NCBI GenBank assembly: GCA_963782445.1
Contig: CAWAJM010000001.1
Span: forward strand, 1,488,001 to 1,552,000
DNA from: ZC4RG20 sp963782445
Lineage (GTDB): Bacteria > Pseudomonadota > Gammaproteobacteria > Steroidobacterales > Rariloculaceae
Direction of reading: 5' to 3'
Length of the DNA: 64,000 bases
The position numbers and the translations under genes are program-made. The notes beneath the pieces were generated by a model. It was given only the letters and a program-made list of their open reading frames with translations. It searched no databases and was not told where the DNA came from. Shown one piece after another: positions 34,574-43,597 of the stretch; position 1 is the first letter of the stretch, and each line of letters opens with the position of its first letter.

Positions 34574-35386
34574 GTTCATGAAGAACCCCATCTTCACGCC
34601 CGCCAGCTGAATCACGTCGTTGTCCTGCAGCCGGCGCGCCTGCGCGCCGATCGCGGTGCCGTTCACGAGCGGGAAGTCGCCGGCCGTGCCGCTCTCGACG
34701 TGAACGATGAAGTAGCCTTCCGCGCGGCGCGTGATGGCCGCGACCTGGATGCCGGGCCGGCCGAGCGTCGTGAGCGCCTTCGTGAGCTCGAGCTCGCGGC
34801 CCGCGAACGAGCCTGAGAGCACCTGCAGCTTCGCGAGCGGCAACACGGGGACGGCTGCGGGGTCGACGTCCTGCGTGGCCGTCGGGTTGAACTGGCGAAC
34901 GGGCGCTGCCGCAGCCGCCGCCGCCACGCGGCCCCCGCGCGCAACGGCCGCGGCGGCCGGCCGGGGCGACGCGGCGGGCTCGGATTCGGCCGCCGCCGCT
35001 TCCGCGGCTCGGGCCGCTTTCGCGACCTGCCGTTCCATGCTGCCGCTCGGCTCGATGACCATGGTCTTCTCGAACTCGTCTTCGGGCGCGTGGTCGGCCT
35101 GGTCGTCCACGTAACGCAGCTGGTGATGGCCGATCGTGATGACGTCGCCATGCTGCAGCGCGTGCTTCTTGATGAGCTTGCCGTTGACGTACGTGCCGTT
35201 CGTGCTGTTCAGATCCTCGAGAAACGAGTCGTTGAGGATATTGATGAGCAGCGAGTGGTGACCGCTGACCGCGGCGTTGTCGATGCGGATGTCGTTATCC
35301 GGCAGGCGCCCAACCGTATAACGCTCCTTGGTCATGTTGTATTCGGCCAGTGTCTGGCCATCCAAGCTCAGAATCAAACGTGCCAT
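34571..35386 (-). CDS. Protein with two FHA domains
   Basis: 271 residues. The first FHA domain (residues 20-90) has the classic pattern: YTVGRLPDNDIRIDNAAVSG then HHSLLINI and NSTNGTYVNG. An Ala-rich linker (residues ~105-165) leads to a second, weaker FHA-like domain (LTTLGRPGIQVAAITRRAEG, PLVNGTAIG) lacking the central arginine-serine pair. FHA domains bind phosphothreonine, so this should read the kinase encoded two genes upstream. Downstream of the PP2C gene, 14 bases apart. Confidence 0.9.
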   Translation of the reverse strand: MARLILSLDGQTLAEYNMTKERYTVGRLPDNDIRIDNAAVSGHHSLLINILNDSFLEDLNSTNGTYVNGKLIKKHALQHGDVITIGHHQLRYVDDQADHAPEDEFEKTMVIEPSGSMERQVAKAARAAEAAAAESEPAASPRPAAAAVARGGRVAAAAAAAPVRQFNPTATQDVDPAAVPVLPLAKLQVLSGSFAGRELELTKALTTLGRPGIQVAAITRRAEGYFIVHVESGTAGDFPLVNGTAIGAQARRLQDNDVIQLAGVKMGFFMN

Positions 35387-35400
35387 GGCTGCTATCCCGG

Positions 35401-36225
35401 TTATCCAAATAGGCTGCGAAACTTGTTCATGATGCCGGCGTTGGCCGGAAAGGGCTCGATGACGCGGACAAGCACGACCGAGACATTGTCGCGGCCGCCG
35501 TTGTCATTCGTGAGCTTGATGAGCTGCTCCGCAATCGTCTCGACGTTGTTGTCGAACGTACTGATCGTCAGATGGATGTCCTCGTCCTCGACCATGTCGG
35601 GCAAGCCGTCCGAGCAGAGCAGGAAGTAGTCGCCCTTCTGGACCTCGATCTCCTGCACCTCGACGTCGACGGTCGACTCGACGCCGAGTGCGCGCGTGAC
35701 GTAGTTACGGTTCGTCGAGCGCTGCGCTTCCTCGGGCGAGTAGAACCCTCGGTCGACGAGCTCCTGGAGCAGCGAGTGGTCCATCGTGATCTGCTCGAAC
35801 TTGTTGCCGCGCAGCCGATACAGTCGCGAGTCGCCCACGTGCGCGATCGAGGCGTGGTTGTCGTAGAACAGACAGGCCACGAGCGTCGTCCCCATTCCTT
35901 CGCACTGAGGCTGCGACTGGGCCGTCTGGTTGATGATCTTGTTGGCGCGCATGATTGCGTCACGCAGCGCGATGGTTTGCCGCATGAGCCCCGTCACGGG
36001 CTCGACCTCGTTGCGTTTCTCGCGGCGGCAGGCCTCGGCGACGAGATCGCCGATCGTCTTGACGGCGATGCCGCTCGCGACCTCGCCGGCGTTGTAGCCC
36101 CCCATGCCGTCGGCCAGAACCCAGAGCCCGACGTCGGGTTGGGCGGAGATGGCGTCCTCGTTGTGATCCCTGACCTTCCCCACGTCGGTCAGCTCCACGT
36201 GTACAAACTTGCCTCTAAGACTCAT
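35401..36225 (-). CDS. PP2C-family Ser/Thr protein phosphatase
   Basis: 274 residues with all PP2C metal-binding signatures: DVGKVRDHNEDAIS, VLADGMGGYNAGEVAS, ASIAHVGDSRLYRL, FLLCSDGLPDMVED and GGRDNVSVVLV. A Stp/PppA-type metal-dependent phosphatase expected to reverse the adjacent kinase. Spacing of 14 bases to the FHA gene and 27 to the kinase indicates an operon. Confidence 0.95.
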   Translation of the reverse strand: MSLRGKFVHVELTDVGKVRDHNEDAISAQPDVGLWVLADGMGGYNAGEVASGIAVKTIGDLVAEACRREKRNEVEPVTGLMRQTIALRDAIMRANKIINQTAQSQPQCEGMGTTLVACLFYDNHASIAHVGDSRLYRLRGNKFEQITMDHSLLQELVDRGFYSPEEAQRSTNRNYVTRALGVESTVDVEVQEIEVQKGDYFLLCSDGLPDMVEDEDIHLTISTFDNNVETIAEQLIKLTNDNGGRDNVSVVLVRVIEPFPANAGIMNKFRSLFG

Positions 36226-36252
36226 GGCGATGGCAGGCGCAAACGACAGGAC

Positions 36253-38166
36253 TCAGGCAAGCTCGCCGGCCGCCCGCCGCATCGCCGCCGCCATCTCGGC
36301 TCCCGAGCGGAAGCGATTCGACGGCTCCTTGGCCAAGGCCCTGTCGATGATCGAGTCGACGCATACGGGCAGGTCCAGTCCCAGCGACCGCACGGGCTTA
36401 TGAGGTTCGTTCGCAATGACGAACATGAGCTTGGTCATCGACGCTCCGTGGAAGGGCAAGTGGCCGGTCAGTAACTGGTATAGGCTAACACCGAGCGCGA
36501 ATAAGTCCGTGTGCCCGTTCACGTTTCTTCCTTCCAGCTGCTCCGGCGCCATGAAATACGGCGTCCCCAGCACGATCCCGTTTCGCGTCCGGCTCGAATC
36601 GATCGGCCGCGCGATGCCGAAGTCCGTCAGCTTCAAGGCGTTCGATGCCGAATCATACATAATATTCGCGGGCTTGATATCCCTGTGCACCACGTTGTGA
36701 CGGTGTGCGTAATCGAGGGCGTCGGCCGTCCGGCTCAGCAGGTCGAGCACGAGTGCGGGGGGCAGCAGCGAGTCGGCGGAGACGAAATCGCCGAGCCGGC
36801 GGCCCGAGAGATATTCCATGGCGATGTAGGCGATGCTGCCGGCCTGGCCGACGTCGTAGATCGTGACGATGTTGGGGTGATTGAGGCGGCCGGCCGTTTC
36901 CGCCTCGCGTAAGAAGCGCTCACGGGCCTCGTCGAGTTCCTCGGGCTCGCACTCTTCGCCGAGATCGACGGCTTTGATCGCCACCTTGCGGTTGATTTTC
37001 GGGTCGCGGCCGAGCAGCACGCGGCCCATGGCGCCGCAGCCGATGTCCTCCAGCACCTCGTAGCGGCCGAGTGTGGCGGGGAGGTCGCCTGGGCGCGGTG
37101 CCGCGAGCGCGGGCGCCTGCGCCGAGCCCGCCGAAGCCGCCACCGCCGCCGATTCCGCCACGCCCGTCGATTCCGCTGTCGCCCCGCGGCCGCGCCGCAA
37201 CGTCCCGAGCCAGCAGCCGAGCAGCACGGCGCTCGGCCCGCCGGGCGGCAGCCAGTCGCCGGCGAGTGCAAAGGCCGCGCCGCTGGCCGCGACGATCGCG
37301 AGGGGCGCGGCCGCGAATCCCCAGGCGGCCGCGGCCTGCCGGCGGCCGGAGGCCCCGGCGCGCAGCAGTACCCCGGCCAGCAGTGCGGCCAGCAGCCAAG
37401 GCGCGAGGGCCTGCGCCGCGCCGACGCCGACCGCCTCGTCGCGGCGATAACCGGCGATGGACTCCGCGAGCAGATCGCGCGCGCTGAGCCGGCCGAGCGG
37501 CGTGCGGTAGGTCGGTTCGCCGGGGCCGGCCACGACGATTGTCCCGGCGAGCGTCGCGGCGGCCGCGCCGAGTTCGGCCGGGGCGAGGTGCCGGAACGAG
37601 GCGGGCGCGAAAAAGCGCAGCCGCCGGCGCCCGCGCCCGTCGAGCCGAAAGCGGTCCGCGCCGACCGAGACCGAGTCGCCGTCGGCGGCCGCCGCGGCCG
37701 TGCCCGCCGGCGCCGCGGCCTCGATCGTCGCGAGCGCGAGCGACGGCGTGGGCGGGTCGTCTTCGAGCAGCGGCTTGTCGCTGCGGACGACACCGTCGGC
37801 GTCGGCCGGAAAATAGAGGTGGCCGCCGCGCGGCCAGGGCGTTCCGCGCAGGACGCCACCGCCGATGGGGAGATCGACGGGGCCGAGCGCCGCGTCGCGC
37901 GCGCCCGGCGTCGGGCGCGGAAACGTCGTGACCAGCGTGGCACCGGCGTCGCGGGCGAGCCGGGCGACAGCGTCGAGGCCTGCGGGATCGTCGAGCGGCA
38001 CGATGACGAGCTCGTCCGGTGCGGGCGGCGTCGAGAGCCGCGACCACAGATCATATAGGGCGCGGTCCGCGCCGGCGGCCGCGTGGAACGGCGGCAGATA
38101 GGCGGCCGCGGCCGCCGCCAGGCCGAGCGCCGTGATTGTCGCGAGGCGCGGGCTGTGTTCCTGCAT
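36253..38166 (-). CDS. CHASE2-like membrane Ser/Thr protein kinase
   Basis: 637 residues from ATG 38166. An N-terminal membrane segment (~8-28) is followed by a divergent extracytoplasmic CHASE2-like domain (~35-225, VIVPLDDPAGLDAV, IVVAGPGEPTYRTPLG), two or three membrane segments (~253-325), a Ser/Ala linker, then the kinase (~366-637) with IGCGAMGRVLLG, VAIKAVDL, HRDIKPANIM and DFGIARP. Unlike PknB the kinase is C-terminal to the sensor. With PP2C and FHA it forms a compact phosphothreonine signalling operon. Confidence 0.92.
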   Translation of the reverse strand: MQEHSPRLATITALGLAAAAAAYLPPFHAAAGADRALYDLWSRLSTPPAPDELVIVPLDDPAGLDAVARLARDAGATLVTTFPRPTPGARDAALGPVDLPIGGGVLRGTPWPRGGHLYFPADADGVVRSDKPLLEDDPPTPSLALATIEAAAPAGTAAAAADGDSVSVGADRFRLDGRGRRRLRFFAPASFRHLAPAELGAAAATLAGTIVVAGPGEPTYRTPLGRLSARDLLAESIAGYRRDEAVGVGAAQALAPWLLAALLAGVLLRAGASGRRQAAAAWGFAAAPLAIVAASGAAFALAGDWLPPGGPSAVLLGCWLGTLRRGRGATAESTGVAESAAVAASAGSAQAPALAAPRPGDLPATLGRYEVLEDIGCGAMGRVLLGRDPKINRKVAIKAVDLGEECEPEELDEARERFLREAETAGRLNHPNIVTIYDVGQAGSIAYIAMEYLSGRRLGDFVSADSLLPPALVLDLLSRTADALDYAHRHNVVHRDIKPANIMYDSASNALKLTDFGIARPIDSSRTRNGIVLGTPYFMAPEQLEGRNVNGHTDLFALGVSLYQLLTGHLPFHGASMTKLMFVIANEPHKPVRSLGLDLPVCVDSIIDRALAKEPSNRFRSGAEMAAAMRRAAGELA

Positions 38167-38282
38167 GCCCTTCCGTCCGTCCCGTCCGTCCATGCGCCCG
38201 GGCCGCGGGAGTATGCCACGCGAAGCGCGGCGGCTCTTGTGAACCAGGCACGGTTCGCGCCGATTCCGCTATGCTCCGCCGC

Positions 38283-39629
38283 ATGGCGAAACAGAAGGCC
38301 GTCTACACCTGCGAGTCTTGCGGCGGGCGCCAGCCGAAGTGGCAAGGCCAGTGCCCGGACTGCGGCGCCTGGAACAGCCTCGTCGAATCAGTGGCCGTCG
38401 GCGAGCGGACGCGGCAGGCGCACTATGCGGGCACCGCCGAGCTCGCGCGGCTCGACCGGCTCGACATCGGCGGCATTGCGCGGGTCGCCACCGGTTTCGG
38501 CGAGCTCGACCGAGTGCTCGGTGGCGGCCTCGTGCCGGGCTCCGTCGTGCTGATCGGCGGCGACCCCGGCATCGGCAAGTCGACGCTGCTACTGCGTGCG
38601 CTCGCAAACTTCGCGGCGCAGCACACCGTGTGCTACGTGACGGGCGAGGAGTCGCTCGATCAGATTGGCCTGCGGGCCCGGCGCATGGGCGTCGGCAGCG
38701 CGCCCGTCGAGCTCATGGCCGAGACCTGCGTCGAAGCCGTGCTCGCGCGCCTCGAGTCGGCGCCGCCCGGCGTGCTCGTCGTCGATTCGATTCAGACGCT
38801 CTACAGCGCCGGCCTCGAATCGGCGCCGGGATCCGTGAGTCAGCTCCGGGAGTCCGCGGCCCAGCTCGTGCGCTTCGCGAAGACGCGCAACGTCGCGACG
38901 CTGCTCGTCGGGCACGTGACGAAGGAGGGCACGCTCGCGGGGCCCCGCGTGCTCGAGCACATGGTCGACACGGTCCTGTACTTCGAGAGCGATGCGGGCA
39001 GCCGCTTCCGCATCATCCGCGCCGCCAAGAACCGCTTCGGCGCGGCCAATGAGCTCGGTTTCTTCGTCATGAGCGAGGACGGCTTCAGGGAGGTCAGGAA
39101 CCCGTCGGCCATCTTCCTCGCGCGCCGCGCGGAGCCCGTGCCGGGCAGCGTCACGCTCGTCACGCGCGAGGGCACGCGGCCCGTGCTCGTGGAGGTTCAG
39201 GCGCTCGTTGACCGCGGCACGACGCAGAACCCCCGCCGCCTGGCTCAGGGATTCGACGCCCAGCGGCTCGGACTGCTGCTTGCCGTCCTGCACCGGCACT
39301 GCGGCATCGGCATCGGCGACAGCGACGTATTCGCAAACGTCGTCGGCGGCCTGCGCGTCACGGAGACCGCTTCGGACCTCGCCGTCGCGCTGGCCGTGCT
39401 CTCGAGCTTCCGCGAGCGGCCCGTGCCGGCCGATGTCGCCGTGTTCGGCGAGATCGGCCTCACGGGCGAGGTCCGGCCCGTGCCCTTCGGGGAGGAACGG
39501 CTCGCCGAAGCGGCCAAGCACGGGTTCGCGCGCGCGCTCGTGCCGCGCGGCAACCGGCCGCGTGCGGCGCTGGGGCTCGAGGTCTGCGCCGTGGAGCGGC
39601 TCGTCGAAGCGGTGGACGTGCTCGCGTGA
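38283..39629 (+). CDS. radA: DNA repair protein RadA
   Basis: 448 residues from ATG 38283. N-terminal Cys4 zinc finger (CESCGG, CPDCGAW), ATPase core with Walker A GGDPGIGKST and Walker B LVVDSIQT, the RadA-specific KNRFG motif, and a C-terminal Lon-like domain (FGEIGLTGEVRPVPFGEERL). RadA processes recombination branches. Divergent from the kinase gene across a short gap. Confidence 0.96.
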   Translation: MAKQKAVYTCESCGGRQPKWQGQCPDCGAWNSLVESVAVGERTRQAHYAGTAELARLDRLDIGGIARVATGFGELDRVLGGGLVPGSVVLIGGDPGIGKSTLLLRALANFAAQHTVCYVTGEESLDQIGLRARRMGVGSAPVELMAETCVEAVLARLESAPPGVLVVDSIQTLYSAGLESAPGSVSQLRESAAQLVRFAKTRNVATLLVGHVTKEGTLAGPRVLEHMVDTVLYFESDAGSRFRIIRAAKNRFGAANELGFFVMSEDGFREVRNPSAIFLARRAEPVPGSVTLVTREGTRPVLVEVQALVDRGTTQNPRRLAQGFDAQRLGLLLAVLHRHCGIGIGDSDVFANVVGGLRVTETASDLAVALAVLSSFRERPVPADVAVFGEIGLTGEVRPVPFGEERLAEAAKHGFARALVPRGNRPRAALGLEVCAVERLVEAVDVLA

Positions 39630-39660
39630 GCGGGGCGTCGGAGCGACAGATGCGTCGGCG

Positions 39661-39758
39661 GCGGGGCTTCAGGCTCGGCGTAAGGGCGGTCCCGACAGCG
39701 GCCTCATGCACGAACCTCCGGCCGCCACCGAGCCCCAGCCCGTTCATGAATCATGCGG
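39661..39758. repeat. REP-like intergenic repeat, copy at 39.7 kb
   Basis: 39661-39690 is identical over 30 bases to 52467-52496, and 39737-39758 is identical over 22 bases to 52918-52939. Both motifs occur together only between convergent genes (radA and the CorC-type gene here), as REP elements often do. Confidence 0.85.
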
Positions 39759-39773
39759 ACTACAGCCGCAAAG

Positions 39774-41063
39774 CTACCGCTGCGCGGCCCGCATCGGCTC
39801 GCTGGCGTCGATGTCCGGCAGCCGGATGCGCACCTGCTTGATGCCGTGCTCCGTCGTGCTCAGGATCTCGATCGGATAGTCCGCGATCGTGAGGCCCGTT
39901 CCGGAGGCCGGGATCGTCTCGAGGTGCTCGACGACGAGACCGTTCAGCGTCTTCGGTCCGTCCGTCGGCAGGTGCCAGCCCATGAGCCGGTTGAGCTGAC
40001 GGATGTTCGCCCCCGCATCGACGATGTAGCTCGTCTCGCTCTCGCGCGTAATGCCGAGGTCGGCCGGTGCGGACTCCGCGTCGAACTCGCCGACGATCTC
40101 CCGGAGGATGTCCTCGATCGTGATGAGACCCTGGATGTCGCCGTACTCGTCGACGACGAACGCCGAGCGCCGCTTGGTCTGCTGGAAGTTCAGCAGCTGC
40201 TTGTTGAGCGGCGTGCCTTCGGGCACGAAGTAGGGCTCCTTGATGTTCGTGAGCAGCCGCTGCTCGTCGAGCGTCCCGTTTGCGAGATCGGGCAGCAGCT
40301 TGCGCACGCGCACGACGCCGATGAGACTGTCGATGTCGTCTCTAAAGACGGGGAGGCGGTTGAACTCTCCGTTGTGGATGATATCGACGTTGTGCTCCCA
40401 GGGCCGGTCGAGATCGATGCCGACGATCTCCTGGCGCGGCACCATGACGTCGTCGACCGTGATCGCATCGAGGTCGAGAATGCTGAGCAGCATCTTTTGA
40501 TGCCGCCGCGGGACCATGACGCCGGCCTCGGCCACGACCGTGCGCAACTCCTCGGCACTGAGCGGGTGCGAAGCGATGTGCTCGGTGCGCACGCCGAACA
40601 GGCGCAGCACGCCGTTGGCCAGCAGGTTGATGAGCCAGACGAGCGGGTAGGCGATCTTGAGCAGCGGATAGTAGATGAGCGCCGCGGGCAGAGCGAAGCG
40701 CGGGGGATTCAGCGCCGCGACGGTCTTGGGCGCGACCTCGCTGAAGATCAGCACGACGAACGTGAGGATCAGCGTGCCGGCGAAGATGGCGCTCTCGCCG
40801 CCGACGTGCAGCGAGATGATTGTCACGAGCGCGGCCGCGCCCAGGTTGGCCGCGTTGTTGCCGAGCAGAATGAGGCCGATGAGCCGGTCCGGGCGCTGCA
40901 GTAGCTGCTCGGCGAGACGGGCCGAGCGCTGGCCTTGGCGGGCCCGGTGCCTCAACCGATATCGATTGAGGCTCATCAGGGCGGTTTCAGTACTCGAGAA
41001 GAAGGCCGAAAGAAGCAGTAGAACGATGAGTAGGCTGATGTGTAGGCCTAGGGGAACGTTCAA
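39774..41063 (-). CDS. CorC/CNNM-type membrane protein with CBS pair
   Basis: 429 residues from TTG 41063. An N-terminal DUF21 (CNNM) domain with three to four membrane segments and a conserved EVAPKTVAALNP, a CBS-domain pair (DDVMVPRQEIVGIDLDRP, SLIGVVRVRKLL) and a CorC_HlyC C-terminal domain (LETIPASGTGLTIADYPIEI). The family (YfjD/CorB-like) is associated with magnesium and cobalt efflux. Strong family call; the transported ion is inferred. Confidence 0.9.
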   Translation of the reverse strand: MNVPLGLHISLLIVLLLLSAFFSSTETALMSLNRYRLRHRARQGQRSARLAEQLLQRPDRLIGLILLGNNAANLGAAALVTIISLHVGGESAIFAGTLILTFVVLIFSEVAPKTVAALNPPRFALPAALIYYPLLKIAYPLVWLINLLANGVLRLFGVRTEHIASHPLSAEELRTVVAEAGVMVPRRHQKMLLSILDLDAITVDDVMVPRQEIVGIDLDRPWEHNVDIIHNGEFNRLPVFRDDIDSLIGVVRVRKLLPDLANGTLDEQRLLTNIKEPYFVPEGTPLNKQLLNFQQTKRRSAFVVDEYGDIQGLITIEDILREIVGEFDAESAPADLGITRESETSYIVDAGANIRQLNRLMGWHLPTDGPKTLNGLVVEHLETIPASGTGLTIADYPIEILSTTEHGIKQVRIRLPDIDASEPMRAAQR

Positions 41064-41221
41064 AAAAGGATGCCCTCCAAGGGTCGAGTATCCACGTAGA
41101 TTGACCGAAGCCGAAACGAAGTGTCAAGGAGCCCGGTCGCGGCCCGGAAAGGTCCGGCCGTCCCGGCTCTGCGGCCTTCGTGCTACGCTGTTTCGGCCAT
41201 CGATCCGAGCCGAGTACCTCC

Positions 41222-42571
41222 ATGTTCGACACCCTGACAGAACGCTTGAGCGGCGCGATCCAGCGCGTGACCGGCCGCGGCCGCATCACCGAAGACAATG
41301 TGCGCGACACGGTGCGCCAGATCCGGATGGCGCTGCTCGAGGCGGACGTGGCCCTGCCCGTAGTCAAGAGCCTCGTCGAGCACGTGCGCCAGCGGGCGCT
41401 CGGCGCCGAGGTCGCGCGAAGCCTGAATCCGGGCCAGACCTTCGTCAAGATCGTCCACGACGAGCTCGTCATCGCGCTCGGCCGCGAGCAGAGTCAGATC
41501 GAGAGCCGCGGCTTTCCGGCCATCTTGCTGCTCGTCGGTCTGCAGGGCGCCGGCAAGACGACGACGGCCGGCAAGCTCGCGATGCAGCTCAAGAAAAGCG
41601 GGGGCGGCCAGGCGCTCCTGGTCAGCACCAACGTCTATCGGCCCGCCGCGCGGGAGCAGCTCGAGAAGATCGCGGGCGACATCGGCGCCGACTACTACGG
41701 ATCCGACGAGAAGGACCCGCGCAAGATCGCGGCCGCGGCCCTGGCCGAGGCCAAGCGTCGCGGTTCGCGCTGGCTCATCGTCGACACCGCCGGCCGGCTG
41801 CATGTCGACGCGGCCATGATGGACGAAGTCCGGGCCATCCATGAGACGGTCGCGCCCGGAGAAACGCTGTTCGTCGTCGACTCGATGGCCGGCCAGGATG
41901 CCGTGAACTCGGCGCGGGCCTTCAACGAGGCGCTGCCGCTCACGGGCGTGATTCTGACCAAGGCCGACGGCGACGCGCGCGGCGGTGCCGCGCTCTCGGT
42001 CCGGGAGGTGACGGGTGTGCCCATCAAGCTCGTCGGCACGGGCGAGAAGCTCGACGCGCTCGAGTCCTTCGTGCCGCAACGCTTCGCCTCGCGGATTCTC
42101 GGCATGGGCGACGTCGTCGGCTTCGTCGAGCGCGTGCAGCAGCAGGTCGACCGCGAGGCCGTCGAGCGCGTCGCGCGCAAGGTCAAAAAGGGGCGGGAGC
42201 TCAACCTGGAGGACTACCGCGAGCAGCTGCAGCAGCTCATCAACATGGGTGGCCTCGGCTCGCTGCTGGACAAGCTGCCTGGCGTGAAGCCCGGGGCGCT
42301 GGCGGCTTCGGGTTTCGATGACGGCCAGCTCAAGCGGCAGATGGCCCTCATCGACTCGATGACCCCGCGCGAGCGCCGCCGCCCGGATCTCATCGACGGC
42401 TCTCGCAAGCGCCGCATCGCCGGGGGCGCGGGCCTGCCCGTCCAGGAGATCAACCGCCTGCTCAAGCAGCACAAGCAGCTCGCGAAGACCATGAAGCGCG
42501 CGTCCAAAGGCGGCATGGAGCGGGCGCTGGCCGGTGCCCTGCGGGGGCGCGGGGGTGGGCTCGGGCGGTAG
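41222..42571 (+). CDS. ffh: Signal recognition particle protein Ffh
   Basis: 449 residues from ATG 41222. N domain (LTERLSGAIQRVTGRGRITE), GTPase G domain with GLQGAGKTTTAGKLA, STNVYRPAAREQ and DTAGRLHVDAAMMD, then the methionine-rich M domain (MALIDSMTPRERRRPDLI, GGMERAL) that binds 4.5S RNA and signal sequences. Targets membrane proteins co-translationally. Divergent from the CorC-type gene. Confidence 0.97.
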   Translation: MFDTLTERLSGAIQRVTGRGRITEDNVRDTVRQIRMALLEADVALPVVKSLVEHVRQRALGAEVARSLNPGQTFVKIVHDELVIALGREQSQIESRGFPAILLLVGLQGAGKTTTAGKLAMQLKKSGGGQALLVSTNVYRPAAREQLEKIAGDIGADYYGSDEKDPRKIAAAALAEAKRRGSRWLIVDTAGRLHVDAAMMDEVRAIHETVAPGETLFVVDSMAGQDAVNSARAFNEALPLTGVILTKADGDARGGAALSVREVTGVPIKLVGTGEKLDALESFVPQRFASRILGMGDVVGFVERVQQQVDREAVERVARKVKKGRELNLEDYREQLQQLINMGGLGSLLDKLPGVKPGALAASGFDDGQLKRQMALIDSMTPRERRRPDLIDGSRKRRIAGGAGLPVQEINRLLKQHKQLAKTMKRASKGGMERALAGALRGRGGGLGR

Positions 42572-42579
42572 GTGAGGAG

Positions 42580-42667
42580 AAAAAAGGGGTCAGAGCCCTT
42601 TTTCGCGCGCTGCGCCGCCGCACAGAGCCGACGGTGGTGGGCGAAAAAGGGCTCTGACCCCTTTTTT
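42580..42667. repeat. Perfect 27-bp inverted repeat after ffh
   Basis: Arms 42580-42606 and 42641-42667 are exactly complementary (core GGGGTCAGAGCCCTTTTTCG), with a 34-base loop. The outer T run makes it an intrinsic terminator for ffh. The GGGGTCAGAGCCC core recurs as a REP-like element in many proteobacteria, often linked to RAYT transposases, none of which lies in this window. Confidence 0.88.
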
Positions 42668-42668
42668 C

Positions 42669-42697
42669 TTTTTCAGCGCCCAAAAACGCAGTACAAT
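42669..42697 (+). promoter_or_regulatory. Candidate promoter of the rpsP operon
   Basis: TACAAT at 42692-42697 is a good -10 and a T-rich hexamer 17 bases upstream is a poor -35. It lies about 90 bases before the rpsP start and just after the ffh terminator. Confidence 0.35.
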
Positions 42698-42787
42698 TCC
42701 GCGTCTTACCTAGCGGTCCCGGCGGCCGCTTTTAATTTTGCCAGGTTGATTTCGCGAAGCGTGCTTCGCCAGGGGATCGGAAACTCT

Positions 42788-43051
42788 ATGGTCAGGATTC
42801 GTCTATCGCGCGGCGGAGCGACGAAGCGTCCCTTCTACCACATCGTGGTCACGGACCGCCGCAATCGCCGCGACGGCAGGTACATCGAGCGTCTCGGCTT
42901 CTACAACCCGATCGCTTCGGGACAGGCGAACGAGCTGCAGCTCGATCTCGCCCGCGTCGACCATTGGCTCTCGCAGGGAGCGCAGGCGTCGGAGCGCGTC
43001 GAGAAGCTCATCAAGCAATACCGGAGCTCGCAGGCCGCGCAAGCCGCGTGA
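42788..43051 (+). CDS. rpsP: 30S ribosomal protein S16
   Basis: 87 residues from ATG 42788. Typical S16: MVRIRLSRGGATKRPFYHIV, RNRRDGRYIERLGFYNP and LARVDHWLSQGAQ. First gene of the conserved rpsP-rimM-trmD-rplS operon. Confidence 0.97.
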   Translation: MVRIRLSRGGATKRPFYHIVVTDRRNRRDGRYIERLGFYNPIASGQANELQLDLARVDHWLSQGAQASERVEKLIKQYRSSQAAQAA

Positions 43052-43070
43052 GCGCTCGGGCCGCTCGGGC

Positions 43071-43586
43071 ATGGGCGCGGAGGCCGACAGGCAGGTGAGG
43101 CTGGGCCGCATCTGCGGCCTCTACGGCATCAAGGGGTGGGTCAAGATCCATTCCTACACCGAGCCCCGCGACAACATCGTCGGCTTCCCTGCCTGGGTTC
43201 TCGACCGTGACGGCGAACGGCAGCGTGTCGAGGTCGAAGCGGGGCACGCGCAGGGGAAGAACGTGGTCGCGAAGCTGCGCGGCATCGACGATCGCGACCG
43301 GGCGCGCGAGTGGCTCGGTGCAGAGATCGAGGTCGAGCGCGGCGAGCTGCCGCCCTGCGAGCCCGGCGAATATTACTGGGTCGATCTCGAGGGTCTCGAG
43401 GTCCGAAGCACGGCCGGCGAGTGTCTGGGTACCGTCGACAGGCTCATGGCCACAGGGGCCAACGATGTCATCGTGCTGGCCGGCCCCGGCCACCGCATGA
43501 TTCCGTTCGTCGCCCCGGTCGTGCAGCGCGTCGACGTGCCTGGCGGCGTGATCGTCGTGGACTGGGACTCGAGCTTCTGGGACTGA
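43071..43586 (+). CDS. rimM: Ribosome maturation factor RimM
   Basis: 171 residues. N-terminal RimM domain (VRLGRICGLYGIKGWVKIHS, AKLRGIDDRDRAREWLGAEI) and C-terminal PRC-barrel (GEYYWVDLEGLEVRST, MIPFVAPVVQRVDVPGGVI). Assists 30S head assembly, binding S19. Twenty bases after rpsP. Confidence 0.95.
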   Translation: MGAEADRQVRLGRICGLYGIKGWVKIHSYTEPRDNIVGFPAWVLDRDGERQRVEVEAGHAQGKNVVAKLRGIDDRDRAREWLGAEIEVERGELPPCEPGEYYWVDLEGLEVRSTAGECLGTVDRLMATGANDVIVLAGPGHRMIPFVAPVVQRVDVPGGVIVVDWDSSFWD

Positions 43587-43597
43587 GAGCCAGGCGC

